A stretch of 64,000 nucleotides of DNA from Sandaracinaceae bacterium. GTDB lineage: Bacteria > Myxococcota_A > Polyangia > Polyangiales > JADJQN01. The notes beneath the pieces are model-generated. The model made no database searches, had not been told where the DNA came from, and was given only the letters and a program-made list of their open reading frames with translations. Both the position numbers and the translations under genes were made by a program. Of the stretch, positions 36,560 through 45,128 are shown piece after piece. Where the stretch lies: assembly GCA_016712745.1 (NCBI GenBank), contig JADJQN010000004.1, forward strand, positions 372,001 to 436,000. The letters run 5' to 3'. How positions within the stretch are numbered: the first letter of the stretch is position 1; each line of letters starts with the position of its first letter.

Positions 36560-36690
36560 CGGCGTCATCGCGGGACGGAACGTACCATGTTCCGGCCACG
36601 TTTTGGCACGCGAATCGACGCGAGGGAGCCTACCGTTTTGAAGCGCGTCTGCTAGGGTCCACACGCTTTCTTCCCACGTAGGAGCGACTC

Positions 36691-37569
36691 GTGAAGACAA
36701 ACCGCCGTGCCTTTGCCGCGACCTTGGTTGTTGTTCTTTTCGTAGGTTCCGCGGTGCGCGCGCAAGAACCGATACCAGCGCCTCCACCCGTGCTTGCGAC
36801 AGAGACTGAAGCGGAAGTTCCTGCGCCGCCCCCCGCGGTCGCAATCCCGGCGCCTCCAGCGACTACCCTCGCATTGTCGACCGAAATGATGGACCCAATG
36901 CTTGCCTCGCGCGTGACGGCGTTGCTCGACTATCGCGCGTCGGTGACCCGTCGCGAGATGATATTTTCCGGTATCACGCTAATGGCGCTCGGCGCAGTCT
37001 CGACTGGGCTCGGCGCATTTCTCGTGTCGAACAGCGACGACAGCTTCGTCGGCAGGGGCCTGGACACCGATTCGTTCTTCGGTTGGCTCTTGGTCGCAAC
37101 GGGACCGGCAGCTGTGATTCAAGGCATTGGCTTGTTTGCGTTGACAGCGCCTGTCGAAGAGCGCGCCAATCGATACAACGCGCAGTTCGCCGATGGGATG
37201 TCGCGCGAAGAGTACGCTGCTCTCGGTGGCGAGCTTCGCGCCGACGCGTCGATGGCGCACTTCCAACGCATGCTCGGCTCTGTGGCTGGCTTTTCCATGT
37301 GCGCAGGTGGGCTCGCAGCGATCTTCGTCACCGGCGCGAGCTCCAACTTGAGCGATGACGATCGAACGTTTGGCTACGCATTCGGCGGAACAACGATAGC
37401 GGTCGGCGCGCTCACGGGAATTCTGATGCTCGCCGTGCGGTTGCCTCAAGAACGCGACTGGCAGGCTTATCAGGAAGGCGTCCCGCCCGAGAGCTACTCG
37501 GCGCGCATTAGCGTATCTCCAAGCGCTTTCGCTTCAGGCGGCGGTTTGAACGTAAGCGGGAGTTTCTAG
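36691..37569 (+). CDS. Membrane protein with signal peptide, 292 aa, unknown
   Basis: GTG 36691 has AGGAG six bases upstream. A signal peptide or first helix (FAATLVVVLFVGSAVRAQ) is followed by a Pro/Ala-rich stretch (PIPAPPPVLATETEAEVPAP) and four hydrophobic helices, e.g. IFSGITLMALGAVSTGLGAF, WLLVATGPAAVIQGIGLFAL, GFSMCAGGLAAIFVTGA and GGTTIAVGALTGILMLAV. No family is recognised. The divergent start from the biotin carboxylase gene leaves 131 bases for promoters. A YbjQ-type gene follows 33 bases after. Confidence 0.68.
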   Translation: MKTNRRAFAATLVVVLFVGSAVRAQEPIPAPPPVLATETEAEVPAPPPAVAIPAPPATTLALSTEMMDPMLASRVTALLDYRASVTRREMIFSGITLMALGAVSTGLGAFLVSNSDDSFVGRGLDTDSFFGWLLVATGPAAVIQGIGLFALTAPVEERANRYNAQFADGMSREEYAALGGELRADASMAHFQRMLGSVAGFSMCAGGLAAIFVTGASSNLSDDDRTFGYAFGGTTIAVGALTGILMLAVRLPQERDWQAYQEGVPPESYSARISVSPSAFASGGGLNVSGSF

Positions 37570-37602
37570 CGTTCACCGCGGAGTCTGCTAGATCGACGGG
37601 CG

Positions 37603-37980
37603 ATGACTTCCGGACCCTACCGCAGTGGCGTCGAGCAGACTTCGCAGATTGTTGTGACCACAACCAACGATGTTGAAGGCTTCGCAATCAGTTCGTATCT
37701 CGGGATTGTGCGCGGCATCGTCGTCCGCTCGCCCAGCTTTGGCGCAGGCTTTGTCGGTTCCATGAAGTCGCTCGCGGGGGGCAACATCGGTGAGTTCGCA
37801 GCCGTTTGTGAGGCGGCCCGTCACGATGCGTATCAGCAAATGCTCGAGCACGCAGCAAGCTTGGGCGCCAACGGCATCGTCGGCATGCGCTACGACGCAA
37901 ATGAATTTCAGCAAGGCGCCACGGAAGTATTGGCGTACGGCACGGCGGTCTTTCTCGCGCCGCGCACGCGGAGCGCGTAG
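37603..37980 (+). CDS. YbjQ/UPF0145 family protein, 125 aa
   Basis: A compact protein matching the YbjQ (DUF74) family: QIVVTTTNDVEGFAISSYLG at the start, GIVRGIVVRSPSFGAGF, and the C-terminal EHAASLGANGIVGMRYDAN plus TEVLAYGTAVFL. Members form pentameric barrels; metal binding was proposed but the function is still poorly defined. The central part contains the usual alternating helix (EFAAVCEAARHDAYQQML). Length fits. It is likely cotranscribed with the preceding membrane protein. Confidence 0.85.
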   Translation: MTSGPYRSGVEQTSQIVVTTTNDVEGFAISSYLGIVRGIVVRSPSFGAGFVGSMKSLAGGNIGEFAAVCEAARHDAYQQMLEHAASLGANGIVGMRYDANEFQQGATEVLAYGTAVFLAPRTRSA

Positions 37981-38010
37981 CAGAGTGCTACGTAGTTGAG
38001 AAAGCGCCGC

Positions 38011-41000
38011 TCACGGTACGTAAGCCGCGTACACAGTCGAGGTGAGTGTCGTATCCCACGTCTCGTACATGATGTTCGACGCGAGCGTGTTGAACACGAC
38101 CCAGTGCCCGTCGTTCGAAATGGACGGAGCCTGACTGACGTACCCATCCGACACGTTGTTCCCAGGCGCACCGCTCGGGCTGCGAGAAACCATGAAGGTG
38201 GCTCCCATGCTGATGTCGCGCACGAAGACGTCGGACACTCCGTTGACGTCGTCCGGTACGACATTCGACGCTGCGGTGGTAAACACGAATCGATTTCCTC
38301 CGTCGGCGGCGCTTACGGTTTTGACCGAGGCATTCACCGGGAGGCCGGTGCTCGTGAGTGAGACAAGTGTCGTCGTTCCAAGTTGCAGGTCGCGAACAAA
38401 CGCGTCGTCTGTCCCGTTCGTGTCGCCTGAGACTAAATTTGAGGCCCGAGAAAGAAAGCTTACGAACCGACCGTCGTGACTAATGATGGGATCCCACGCC
38501 TGCTGGTTTCCGGTGCCCGTGCTTGCACTGTTAAAACTAACGAGACTGGTTGTATTCATCTGCAAATCCCGGATGTAGATGTCCGAGTAGCCATTGGTGT
38601 CGATCGGGGCGAGCGCGATAGTCGTGTAAAATACGATATAGCGTCCATCATCGGACATCGATCCGCCGTACGAGTTGTACGCAATCTCACCGCCTGTGTT
38701 GGTGACGCTCGCGCGGATCGTGGTGCCCATAACGACATCCCGCACAAAGATGTCGCCTGATGCGTTGGTATCGCCGGCTACCAAATCGGCAGCGTGCGAG
38801 CTGAATGAAATGTAGCGGCCGTCGTTCGAAACGTCCGGCCCATATGATAACGACGCGCTCTGCGCGCCAGCGCTACTCACCGAGACGCGCGTCGTTGTTC
38901 CGCCCACGGTGTCCCGCAGGAACACGTCGTACGCGCCGTTCGTGTCGCCCGGGACTAGGTTGCTGGCGTAGGAGTCAAACGCAACGTACCGCGCATCGGC
39001 GGACATACCAGCGCGGCTGCTTCCGTGGTTCGCGTTGGCACCGGTGGACGTGACGCTAATGAGTTGTGCAGTACCCGTCTGTCGATCACGCACATAAATA
39101 TCGCCATAACCGTTGGTATCCGCGCCCACCAACGCCGCATTGGAGAAGAAGACCGCGTATCGGCCCGTCGCCGAAATCGCGCCGTCCGAAGATACCGTCT
39201 GTCCGGCGCCGGACGGCACGTACAATCCACCGCAATCGAGGCAGCGTTGCGTTTCATAGTCGACGTTGACCCCGTGCACATCGGGCGGATCTTGTCCGGC
39301 GAACGAGACATCGGTGCTCGTCACCGCGCCGACCAGGATGTCGAAAGGTTGATCACCATCGAGCGTTCCGTCCGCTACTCCAGTGATCACGACGGACCGA
39401 GCTGTACCCCAGTTGCCGGTTGTGAATGTCACTGAAGCCGGACTCACCGTCGCTTCCGTCAAGTCACTGCTCGTGACGTTGACCGTGACGTTCGCAGAGG
39501 GCGCGCGCGCCAGGACTATCTGAAACGTCTTGGTAAGTGCCCGTTCGGTGACGACAAGATCTGCGCTAGGCGACACGACCACGTCTGCCGCGTCGTTGTC
39601 TTGGTTTGTGAGCCCATAGTTCGGAACCACCAATCCGTTGTACGCGGGGTCAGCACTCGTGACCGTCATCGTGATGCCGTAGTCGACGGGCCCGTCGACC
39701 AATAGATCGTCGGCGCCGTTTACGGTAACGATCACCGGCGTGAAGAGATTCCCATTAGGCAACCACACGCCCGAATACACACAGCTGCCTTCGGTAGAAT
39801 CCGTCGTAGCCAATGTGACGAGCACTGACGCCGTCGGATTGGTCGCCAGGCGCAATGAGAAGCGTGCGTAGCCACGATTCTCAGAAGTCACTGGCGAGCC
39901 GATCGGCGTAACTATGATGCCTGCGCTGTCGTTGTCCTGATTGGTGACCGAGACGTTAGCAACGGCGAGCCCGTTGTACGCTGCATCTGCGCTGCTTGCT
40001 GCAGAGGTGTTGATCGCATACGCCACGTCGCCGTCGTCAAGGGGCGTAGCCGTGTCATCAACGCCCGTTACGGTCACCGTTTGCGGCGTGGACCAATTCA
40101 TCGCAGTGAACGCGACCAACGTAGGGGCAACGAGCCCCTCGTTCGTGTTGCTAGAGCTGACGAATATGGACACCGTGCTCGTGGGCTGCGAGCTTAGCGC
40201 GAGGGCAAAAGTCGCTGTCCCGCCTGATTCCGTGGTCAGGAGACCTGACGTCGGCGTCACTACAACCGATGCCGTGTCGTTGTCCGGATGCGTCACCGAA
40301 ACGTCCGCCGCGTTCAGCGCGCTATAGGCCGGCGTCGTGCTGACCGCCGGATCGGTGATCACGCTGTTACTCACGTTACCATCCACTACCGCATCGTCGA
40401 CGGCGCTTACGGTGACGATTTGAGGCACATTCCAGTTGCCGGTCGTAAATGTAACCGATGCGGGCGAAACGCTGCCTTGGGCTGCGTTGTTGATGCGCAC
40501 CGGAACCGTCACATCGGAGCTGGGGGCCGAGTTCAGCACAACGGTGAAGGTGCCGGCTGGCCCGCCTTCAGGAGCGATGACGCTCGTGGGATTGACCGCG
40601 ATACCGGCCATTTCGTTGTCCGAGTTGGTTGCCGACACGTTCGCGACACCGAGGCCATTGTAGTTCGGGTCTGAACTTGTCGCGGCAGACGTGATGATGG
40701 TGTAGGCCACGTTGCCGTCCGACGTCGCGTCATCGACACCCGTAACGACAACGGTTTGGGGGACGCTCCAGTTCAGCGAAGTGAACGTGACCGACGCCGG
40801 CGCGACCGTGCCTTCGGTCAGGTCGCTGCTTACGAGATCGATGGTGACATCGGAGCTTGGACCGGCGGCGAGAACCAGAGTAAATGTCGCCGTTCCTCCT
40901 GCCTCCGTGGTTGTAAGCCCACTGGTCGGAGTTACCACGACCGATGCCATGTCGTTGTCGGCGTTGGTGAGCAGAACGTCTGTCGGGTCAACGCCGCTGT

Positions 41001-42942
41001 AGCCCATGTCAGTGCTTGTGGCTGCGCCGGTGATGATGCTGTACGCAACATTCCCGTCAACGAGGGTGTCGTTTACGCCCGTGACAGTCACGTTCTGCGG
41101 TGTCGACCAGTTCAAGTTGGTGAAAGTCAGCGAAGACACCGCGATAGTGCCTTCAGAGAGGTCCGATGACGCGAGAGAGATGGAAACATCTGCACTCGGT
41201 TGTGAGGCAAGGTTCACGCTGAACGTTGCGGCGGCGCCGCTTTCCGATGTCGCGAGACCTAGCGTTGGCGTGATCACAAAGCCAACCGAGTCGTCATCGA
41301 GATTGTTCACTGTGACGTCGGAGCCATCCAGCCCGTCGTAAGACGGGTCGGCGCTCACAGCGGGTGCCGTCACAACGTGATAGACGCGCGTCCCGTCTGC
41401 TGCGAAGTCGTTCACACCGGTGACCGTGACAACCTGATTCGTGTATCGGGTGCTCGTAAATCTTATCGTATCGGGCAAGACCGTTCCTTCACTGAGCGCG
41501 TCCGAGGTGAGCGCGATCTCAACGTCCGACGCCGGCTGGGTGTTCAGACTGATCGTGAACGTCGCAGTCCCCCCTCCTTCTGTTGTGGTCAGACCGGTCG
41601 TGGGTACCACCGTCACCGCTGCAGTGTCGTCGTCGGCATTCACGTAAGGGACCACGCTGGGCGCCAACGCAGCATACTCCGCGTCAGCTGTTGCCATGAT
41701 CGCCAGAGTTACGTCATAGGCGATGTTTCCATCCGACAGAGCATCGTTGACGCCGCTGACGGTGACTGTGCGAGGAGTGTTCCAGTTGAGAGGCGTGAAG
41801 CTGAGGACGCCTGGGCTAACCGTCCCCTCGGTGAGATCGGTGCTGGTGACTACAACGGTCACACTCGCGGTAGGCTGCGAGCTCAACGTGACGAGAACTG
41901 TGTCGTTGGTTCCGTTCTCGCCCGTGAGCCCGGTGGTTGCGACGGCCGCGAACCCGATACGATCATCGTCTACGTTCGTTACAGCGACAGGCGCGACTGA
42001 CAGCCCGATATAGTCCGCATCTCCCGTCGCCGGCCCCACGTCGATCTGGTACGCGACATCGCCATCGTGACGTGCGTCATCGACGCCGGTCACGATGATG
42101 AGCTGGGGAATATTCCAGTTCGTGGAATCGAAGGTCGCCATCGCCGGTTCGACGACGCCTTCCGTCGTGTCAGAGGATGAAAGGGGGATGGCCACGCTCG
42201 TTGTCGGCTGGCTCTGGAGCTCAAGGGTGAAGGTTGCGGTGCCGCCTGCTTCCGTAGTGGTAAGGCCCGTGACGGGGGTGGCATGAATGCCGGGCGTCGC
42301 GTCGTCCAAGTTCGTTCCTGTAACGTCGTCGCCGTCGACATCCATGAAGACTGGGTCGCTCGTGACACACGGGTCGACAACGATCGTGAAGGGTTTGTTG
42401 CCGTCCGCGATCAGGTCGATAACTCCGCTCACGGTGACGGTTTGAGGGGACGCCCAGTTTGCACTCGTGAAGGTCAGCGTTGCGGGCGATACCCGCGCTT
42501 CGAGGAGGTCGCTGCTCGAGAGTCCGATCAGAACGTCGCTCGACGGCTCCATGCTAAGCACGACGGTGAACGAATCGGTCATCCCCGATTCACTCGTGGT
42601 GAGTCCAGAGGTTGGGGTGACGCTAACACTGCCGCGGACGATGCCCATGTCTACGTCGGACATGTCGACGCCGCCGTCCAGCCCCGCGTCGAGCGCGGCG
42701 TCCACCGCCATGTCGTCCACCGCTGCCGCGTCGACACCAAAGTCTGCTGCAGTGTCACTTGCCATGTCACGGAGCGCCAAATCGGTGGCGCTTGCATCTC
42801 GCACGTCTGCATCAATGTCTTCGCGCGGGTGCTGCTGGAAACCCAGTCGCCCACAACCCGACGTCAGGGCAAGAATCGCGAGTGCACTGAAGTATACGTT
42901 CCTTCGAGTAGAGATTTGGCTGGACGCGCCCAGTCTAAGCAT
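38011..42942 (-). CDS. Large lipoprotein: ten Calx-beta-like repeats plus TolB-like propeller, 1643 aa
   Basis: Start at ATG 42942 (MLRLGASSQISTRR), lipobox ALTSGC, then an Asp/Ala/Met-rich linker. Ten repeats of about 100 residues follow, each with the pattern VTPTSGLTTTEAGGTATFTL, SSDLTEGTVAPASVTF, NWSVPQTVVVTGVDD and DGNVAYTI, the mark of Calx-beta/adhesin-type domains, often calcium-binding. The last 400 residues are about six TolB-like blades (SYASNLVPGDTNGAYDVFLR, SNDGRYISFSSHAADLV). No enzyme motif. It probably reaches outward from the cell surface for adhesion or prey contact. Repeats differ by 30-60%, so they are old. Stop at 38011-38013. Confidence 0.9.
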   Translation of the reverse strand: MLRLGASSQISTRRNVYFSALAILALTSGCGRLGFQQHPREDIDADVRDASATDLALRDMASDTAADFGVDAAAVDDMAVDAALDAGLDGGVDMSDVDMGIVRGSVSVTPTSGLTTSESGMTDSFTVVLSMEPSSDVLIGLSSSDLLEARVSPATLTFTSANWASPQTVTVSGVIDLIADGNKPFTIVVDPCVTSDPVFMDVDGDDVTGTNLDDATPGIHATPVTGLTTTEAGGTATFTLELQSQPTTSVAIPLSSSDTTEGVVEPAMATFDSTNWNIPQLIIVTGVDDARHDGDVAYQIDVGPATGDADYIGLSVAPVAVTNVDDDRIGFAAVATTGLTGENGTNDTVLVTLSSQPTASVTVVVTSTDLTEGTVSPGVLSFTPLNWNTPRTVTVSGVNDALSDGNIAYDVTLAIMATADAEYAALAPSVVPYVNADDDTAAVTVVPTTGLTTTEGGGTATFTISLNTQPASDVEIALTSDALSEGTVLPDTIRFTSTRYTNQVVTVTGVNDFAADGTRVYHVVTAPAVSADPSYDGLDGSDVTVNNLDDDSVGFVITPTLGLATSESGAAATFSVNLASQPSADVSISLASSDLSEGTIAVSSLTFTNLNWSTPQNVTVTGVNDTLVDGNVAYSIITGAATSTDMGYSGVDPTDVLLTNADNDMASVVVTPTSGLTTTEAGGTATFTLVLAAGPSSDVTIDLVSSDLTEGTVAPASVTFTSLNWSVPQTVVVTGVDDATSDGNVAYTIITSAATSSDPNYNGLGVANVSATNSDNEMAGIAVNPTSVIAPEGGPAGTFTVVLNSAPSSDVTVPVRINNAAQGSVSPASVTFTTGNWNVPQIVTVSAVDDAVVDGNVSNSVITDPAVSTTPAYSALNAADVSVTHPDNDTASVVVTPTSGLLTTESGGTATFALALSSQPTSTVSIFVSSSNTNEGLVAPTLVAFTAMNWSTPQTVTVTGVDDTATPLDDGDVAYAINTSAASSADAAYNGLAVANVSVTNQDNDSAGIIVTPIGSPVTSENRGYARFSLRLATNPTASVLVTLATTDSTEGSCVYSGVWLPNGNLFTPVIVTVNGADDLLVDGPVDYGITMTVTSADPAYNGLVVPNYGLTNQDNDAADVVVSPSADLVVTERALTKTFQIVLARAPSANVTVNVTSSDLTEATVSPASVTFTTGNWGTARSVVITGVADGTLDGDQPFDILVGAVTSTDVSFAGQDPPDVHGVNVDYETQRCLDCGGLYVPSGAGQTVSSDGAISATGRYAVFFSNAALVGADTNGYGDIYVRDRQTGTAQLISVTSTGANANHGSSRAGMSADARYVAFDSYASNLVPGDTNGAYDVFLRDTVGGTTTRVSVSSAGAQSASLSYGPDVSNDGRYISFSSHAADLVAGDTNASGDIFVRDVVMGTTIRASVTNTGGEIAYNSYGGSMSDDGRYIVFYTTIALAPIDTNGYSDIYIRDLQMNTTSLVSFNSASTGTGNQQAWDPIISHDGRFVSFLSRASNLVSGDTNGTDDAFVRDLQLGTTTLVSLTSTGLPVNASVKTVSAADGGNRFVFTTAASNVVPDDVNGVSDVFVRDISMGATFMVSRSPSGAPGNNVSDGYVSQAPSISNDGHWVVFNTLASNIMYETWDTTLTSTVYAAYVP

Positions 42943-43033
42943 CGGCCGAGCATAACCCCTGCACACAGATGTTCCTAAACAAGCACGGTACCGCAGCACG
43001 GCGCGTGCCGAGCTCGAGATGGAGAAAAAGGGA

Positions 43034-43099
43034 AAAAGGGGACGTTCCTCATTTCCCGCGGCGGGCGGCGGGGGAAATGAGGAACGTCCGTCCCCTTTT
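43034..43099 (-). terminator. REP-like palindrome, probable terminator behind kup
   Basis: Left arm 43034-43057 (aaaaggggacgttcctcatt and ccc) pairs with right arm 43072-43099, which carries an extra four bases (cgtc), around a GC-rich loop. Read in the direction of the kup gene (stop at 43124), the stem is followed by CCCCTTTTTCCCTTTTT, a T-rich tail, so it could end transcription of kup. The motif also resembles REP/RAYT-type palindromes found repeatedly in genomes of this kind. Confidence 0.6.
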
Positions 43100-43123
43100 C
43101 GGTTGGGCGGCGCGTGCCGTCCC

Positions 43124-45061
43124 TTACAATTGAATCTGCATCCCGATTTCGACGACGTGATCCGGGGGGATGCCGAAGAAGTGGGTCGCGGGGCGAGCGT
43201 TGCGCGATAGGAACGCGAACAGAACTTTGCGCCACTTCATCATTCCAGAGTGGCCGTCTGTGAGAAGGGTCTCGCGGCCAAGATAGAAGGTCGCGGTGGC
43301 GACGGAAGTCGCGAAGTCCCGCTCAGCGCAGCGCGCGAGTACTTCGCGTACGCTTGGCGTTTGCATAAATCCGTAGCGCGCGGTGACGTGGTGGATACCG
43401 TCGCCTAGGTCCTTGGCGAAGATACGGTCTTCCGGCGCAACTTCCGGCACGCGGTCAGTAACGATCGAGAGAAGGATCACGTGCTCGTGCAGAACTTTGT
43501 TGTGCTTTACGTGATGCAAAAGTACCGGCGGTGCACCGTCGGGGTTGGAGGTCATAAAGACGCCTGTCCCCTTCACGCGGGCTGGCGGTGATTCTTTGAT
43601 TTCGTCCATGAACTGGCTGAGCGGCATCGTCTTCGAGACGATGTAGTGGAAGAGCGCGTTGCGCCCGACCTTCCAGGTGGTCATCACTGTGAAGATGACC
43701 GCTCCGAGCGCGAGCGGGAACCAACCGCCGTGACCGATCTTGGGAATGTTCGCACCGAAGAAGGCAAGGTCGAATACGAGAAAGAACGCGACCAGCAATA
43801 GCGTTCGAAACATGCCCCACCGATGTCGCATGACGGCGAAAAAGAGGAGCGATGTAATCGTCATCGTCCCTGTTACGGCAATGCCGTACGCCGAAGCGAG
43901 CGCGCTCGACGTCTGCAATGCGAGAACGAGCGCGAGGCAGGTGAACCACAAAAGTGCGTTCACTTCGGGAATATAGATCTGGCCTTCTTGCTCGCCCGAC
44001 GTGTGAACGATGCTAACGCGCGGTGAGTAGCCGAGCTGCACCGCCTGCGCCGTGATCGAGAACGCTCCGGAGATCAGCGCTTGCGACGCGATGATTGCAG
44101 CGACCGTCGACAGAACCACCATGGGGTAGACCAACGAAGTACCTGAGAGCAGGCCGTAGAACGGTTCACGTGCGGCCTCGGCGCCCTCGCTGAGGACGTA
44201 TGCGCCTTGCCCGAAGTAGTTGAGCAGCAGCGCCGGAAACACCAAGCCAAACCAGGCCACGCGAATGGGGCGACGGCCGAAGTGTCCCATGTCTGCGTAA
44301 AGCGCTTCGCCTCCGGTGACGCAGAGCACGACTGAACCGAGAATGAGAAAGCCGTGCATTCCGTGCGCGATGAAGAACTCAACCGCGTACATCGGATTTA
44401 CGGCCTTCAGGATCTCGGGCTTCTTCACGATCCAGCGGATGCCCGTCGCCGAGATTGCTAAAAACCACAAAATCATCACCGGCCCGAAGACCCGACCGAC
44501 ACGGTGAGTGCCATGGCTCTGCATGAAGAAGAGGCCGGTCAAGATGACGCAGGTGATTGGAACGACGTAGTGTTGAAACGATCTCGTTGCGACGTTGATG
44601 CCCTCGACTGCGCTCAACACCGAAATCGCTGGAGTGATAACGCCGTCACCGTAGAGCAGCGCAGCACCAAACAGACCGAGCATGATCAGAACAATTAGCC
44701 CGAAGCTCTTCTTCCCGTGCATATCTTTGGGCAGGAGCAACGCGAGCAGCGCAAGGATGCCGCCCTCGCCGTGGTTATCGGCGCGCAACACAAACATCAA
44801 GTACTTGACGACGATCACGCACGTGAGCGACCAGAAGAACAACGACAAGAGGCCAAGCACGTTGTCGTGACTCGTCGAGCCGTGCCCGAGCACGTGGAAA
44901 CATTCCTTCAGTGCATAGAGCGGGGATGTTCCAATGTCTCCGTAGACGACTCCGATGGCGCCAAGCGCCAAAGTCGCAAGCTCTGCGCCTCTGGGCGTCG
45001 GCGTCGGACGGTGTGATGTAGGCCCGGGGCTCATCGGCGCGGAAGGTACGTCCGTCGCCAA
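43124..45061 (-). CDS. kup: Potassium uptake permease Kup
   Basis: A 645-residue K+/H+ symporter of the KUP/HAK/KT family. Key motifs: GVVYGDIGTSPLYALKE in the first helix, RADNHGEGGILALLALL, LLYGDGVITPAISVLSAVEG, GGEALYADMGHFGRRPIR, and LNYFGQGAYVLSEG. About twelve hydrophobic helices are followed by a cytoplasmic C-terminal domain (KGTGVFMTSNPDGAPPVLLH). It sits in the inner membrane and takes up K+ at high rate. The start has 23 extra N-terminal residues (Pro/Ser-rich) before the first helix; family starts vary. It is divergent from the aldehyde dehydrogenase with 67 bases between. Confidence 0.95.
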   Translation of the reverse strand: MATDVPSAPMSPGPTSHRPTPTPRGAELATLALGAIGVVYGDIGTSPLYALKECFHVLGHGSTSHDNVLGLLSLFFWSLTCVIVVKYLMFVLRADNHGEGGILALLALLLPKDMHGKKSFGLIVLIMLGLFGAALLYGDGVITPAISVLSAVEGINVATRSFQHYVVPITCVILTGLFFMQSHGTHRVGRVFGPVMILWFLAISATGIRWIVKKPEILKAVNPMYAVEFFIAHGMHGFLILGSVVLCVTGGEALYADMGHFGRRPIRVAWFGLVFPALLLNYFGQGAYVLSEGAEAAREPFYGLLSGTSLVYPMVVLSTVAAIIASQALISGAFSITAQAVQLGYSPRVSIVHTSGEQEGQIYIPEVNALLWFTCLALVLALQTSSALASAYGIAVTGTMTITSLLFFAVMRHRWGMFRTLLLVAFFLVFDLAFFGANIPKIGHGGWFPLALGAVIFTVMTTWKVGRNALFHYIVSKTMPLSQFMDEIKESPPARVKGTGVFMTSNPDGAPPVLLHHVKHNKVLHEHVILLSIVTDRVPEVAPEDRIFAKDLGDGIHHVTARYGFMQTPSVREVLARCAERDFATSVATATFYLGRETLLTDGHSGMMKWRKVLFAFLSRNARPATHFFGIPPDHVVEIGMQIQL

Positions 45062-45128
45062 GTTGTCGCAACCGCTTTACGAAGGTGCTGGCGTGGGGTT
45101 AGATCCGCACACAGCAGGGAGTTTTCGG

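Noticed and set aside
37981..38010. Possible terminator between ybjQ-type gene and the large lipoprotein
   Set aside because: Thirty bases with no convincing stem and T-run.
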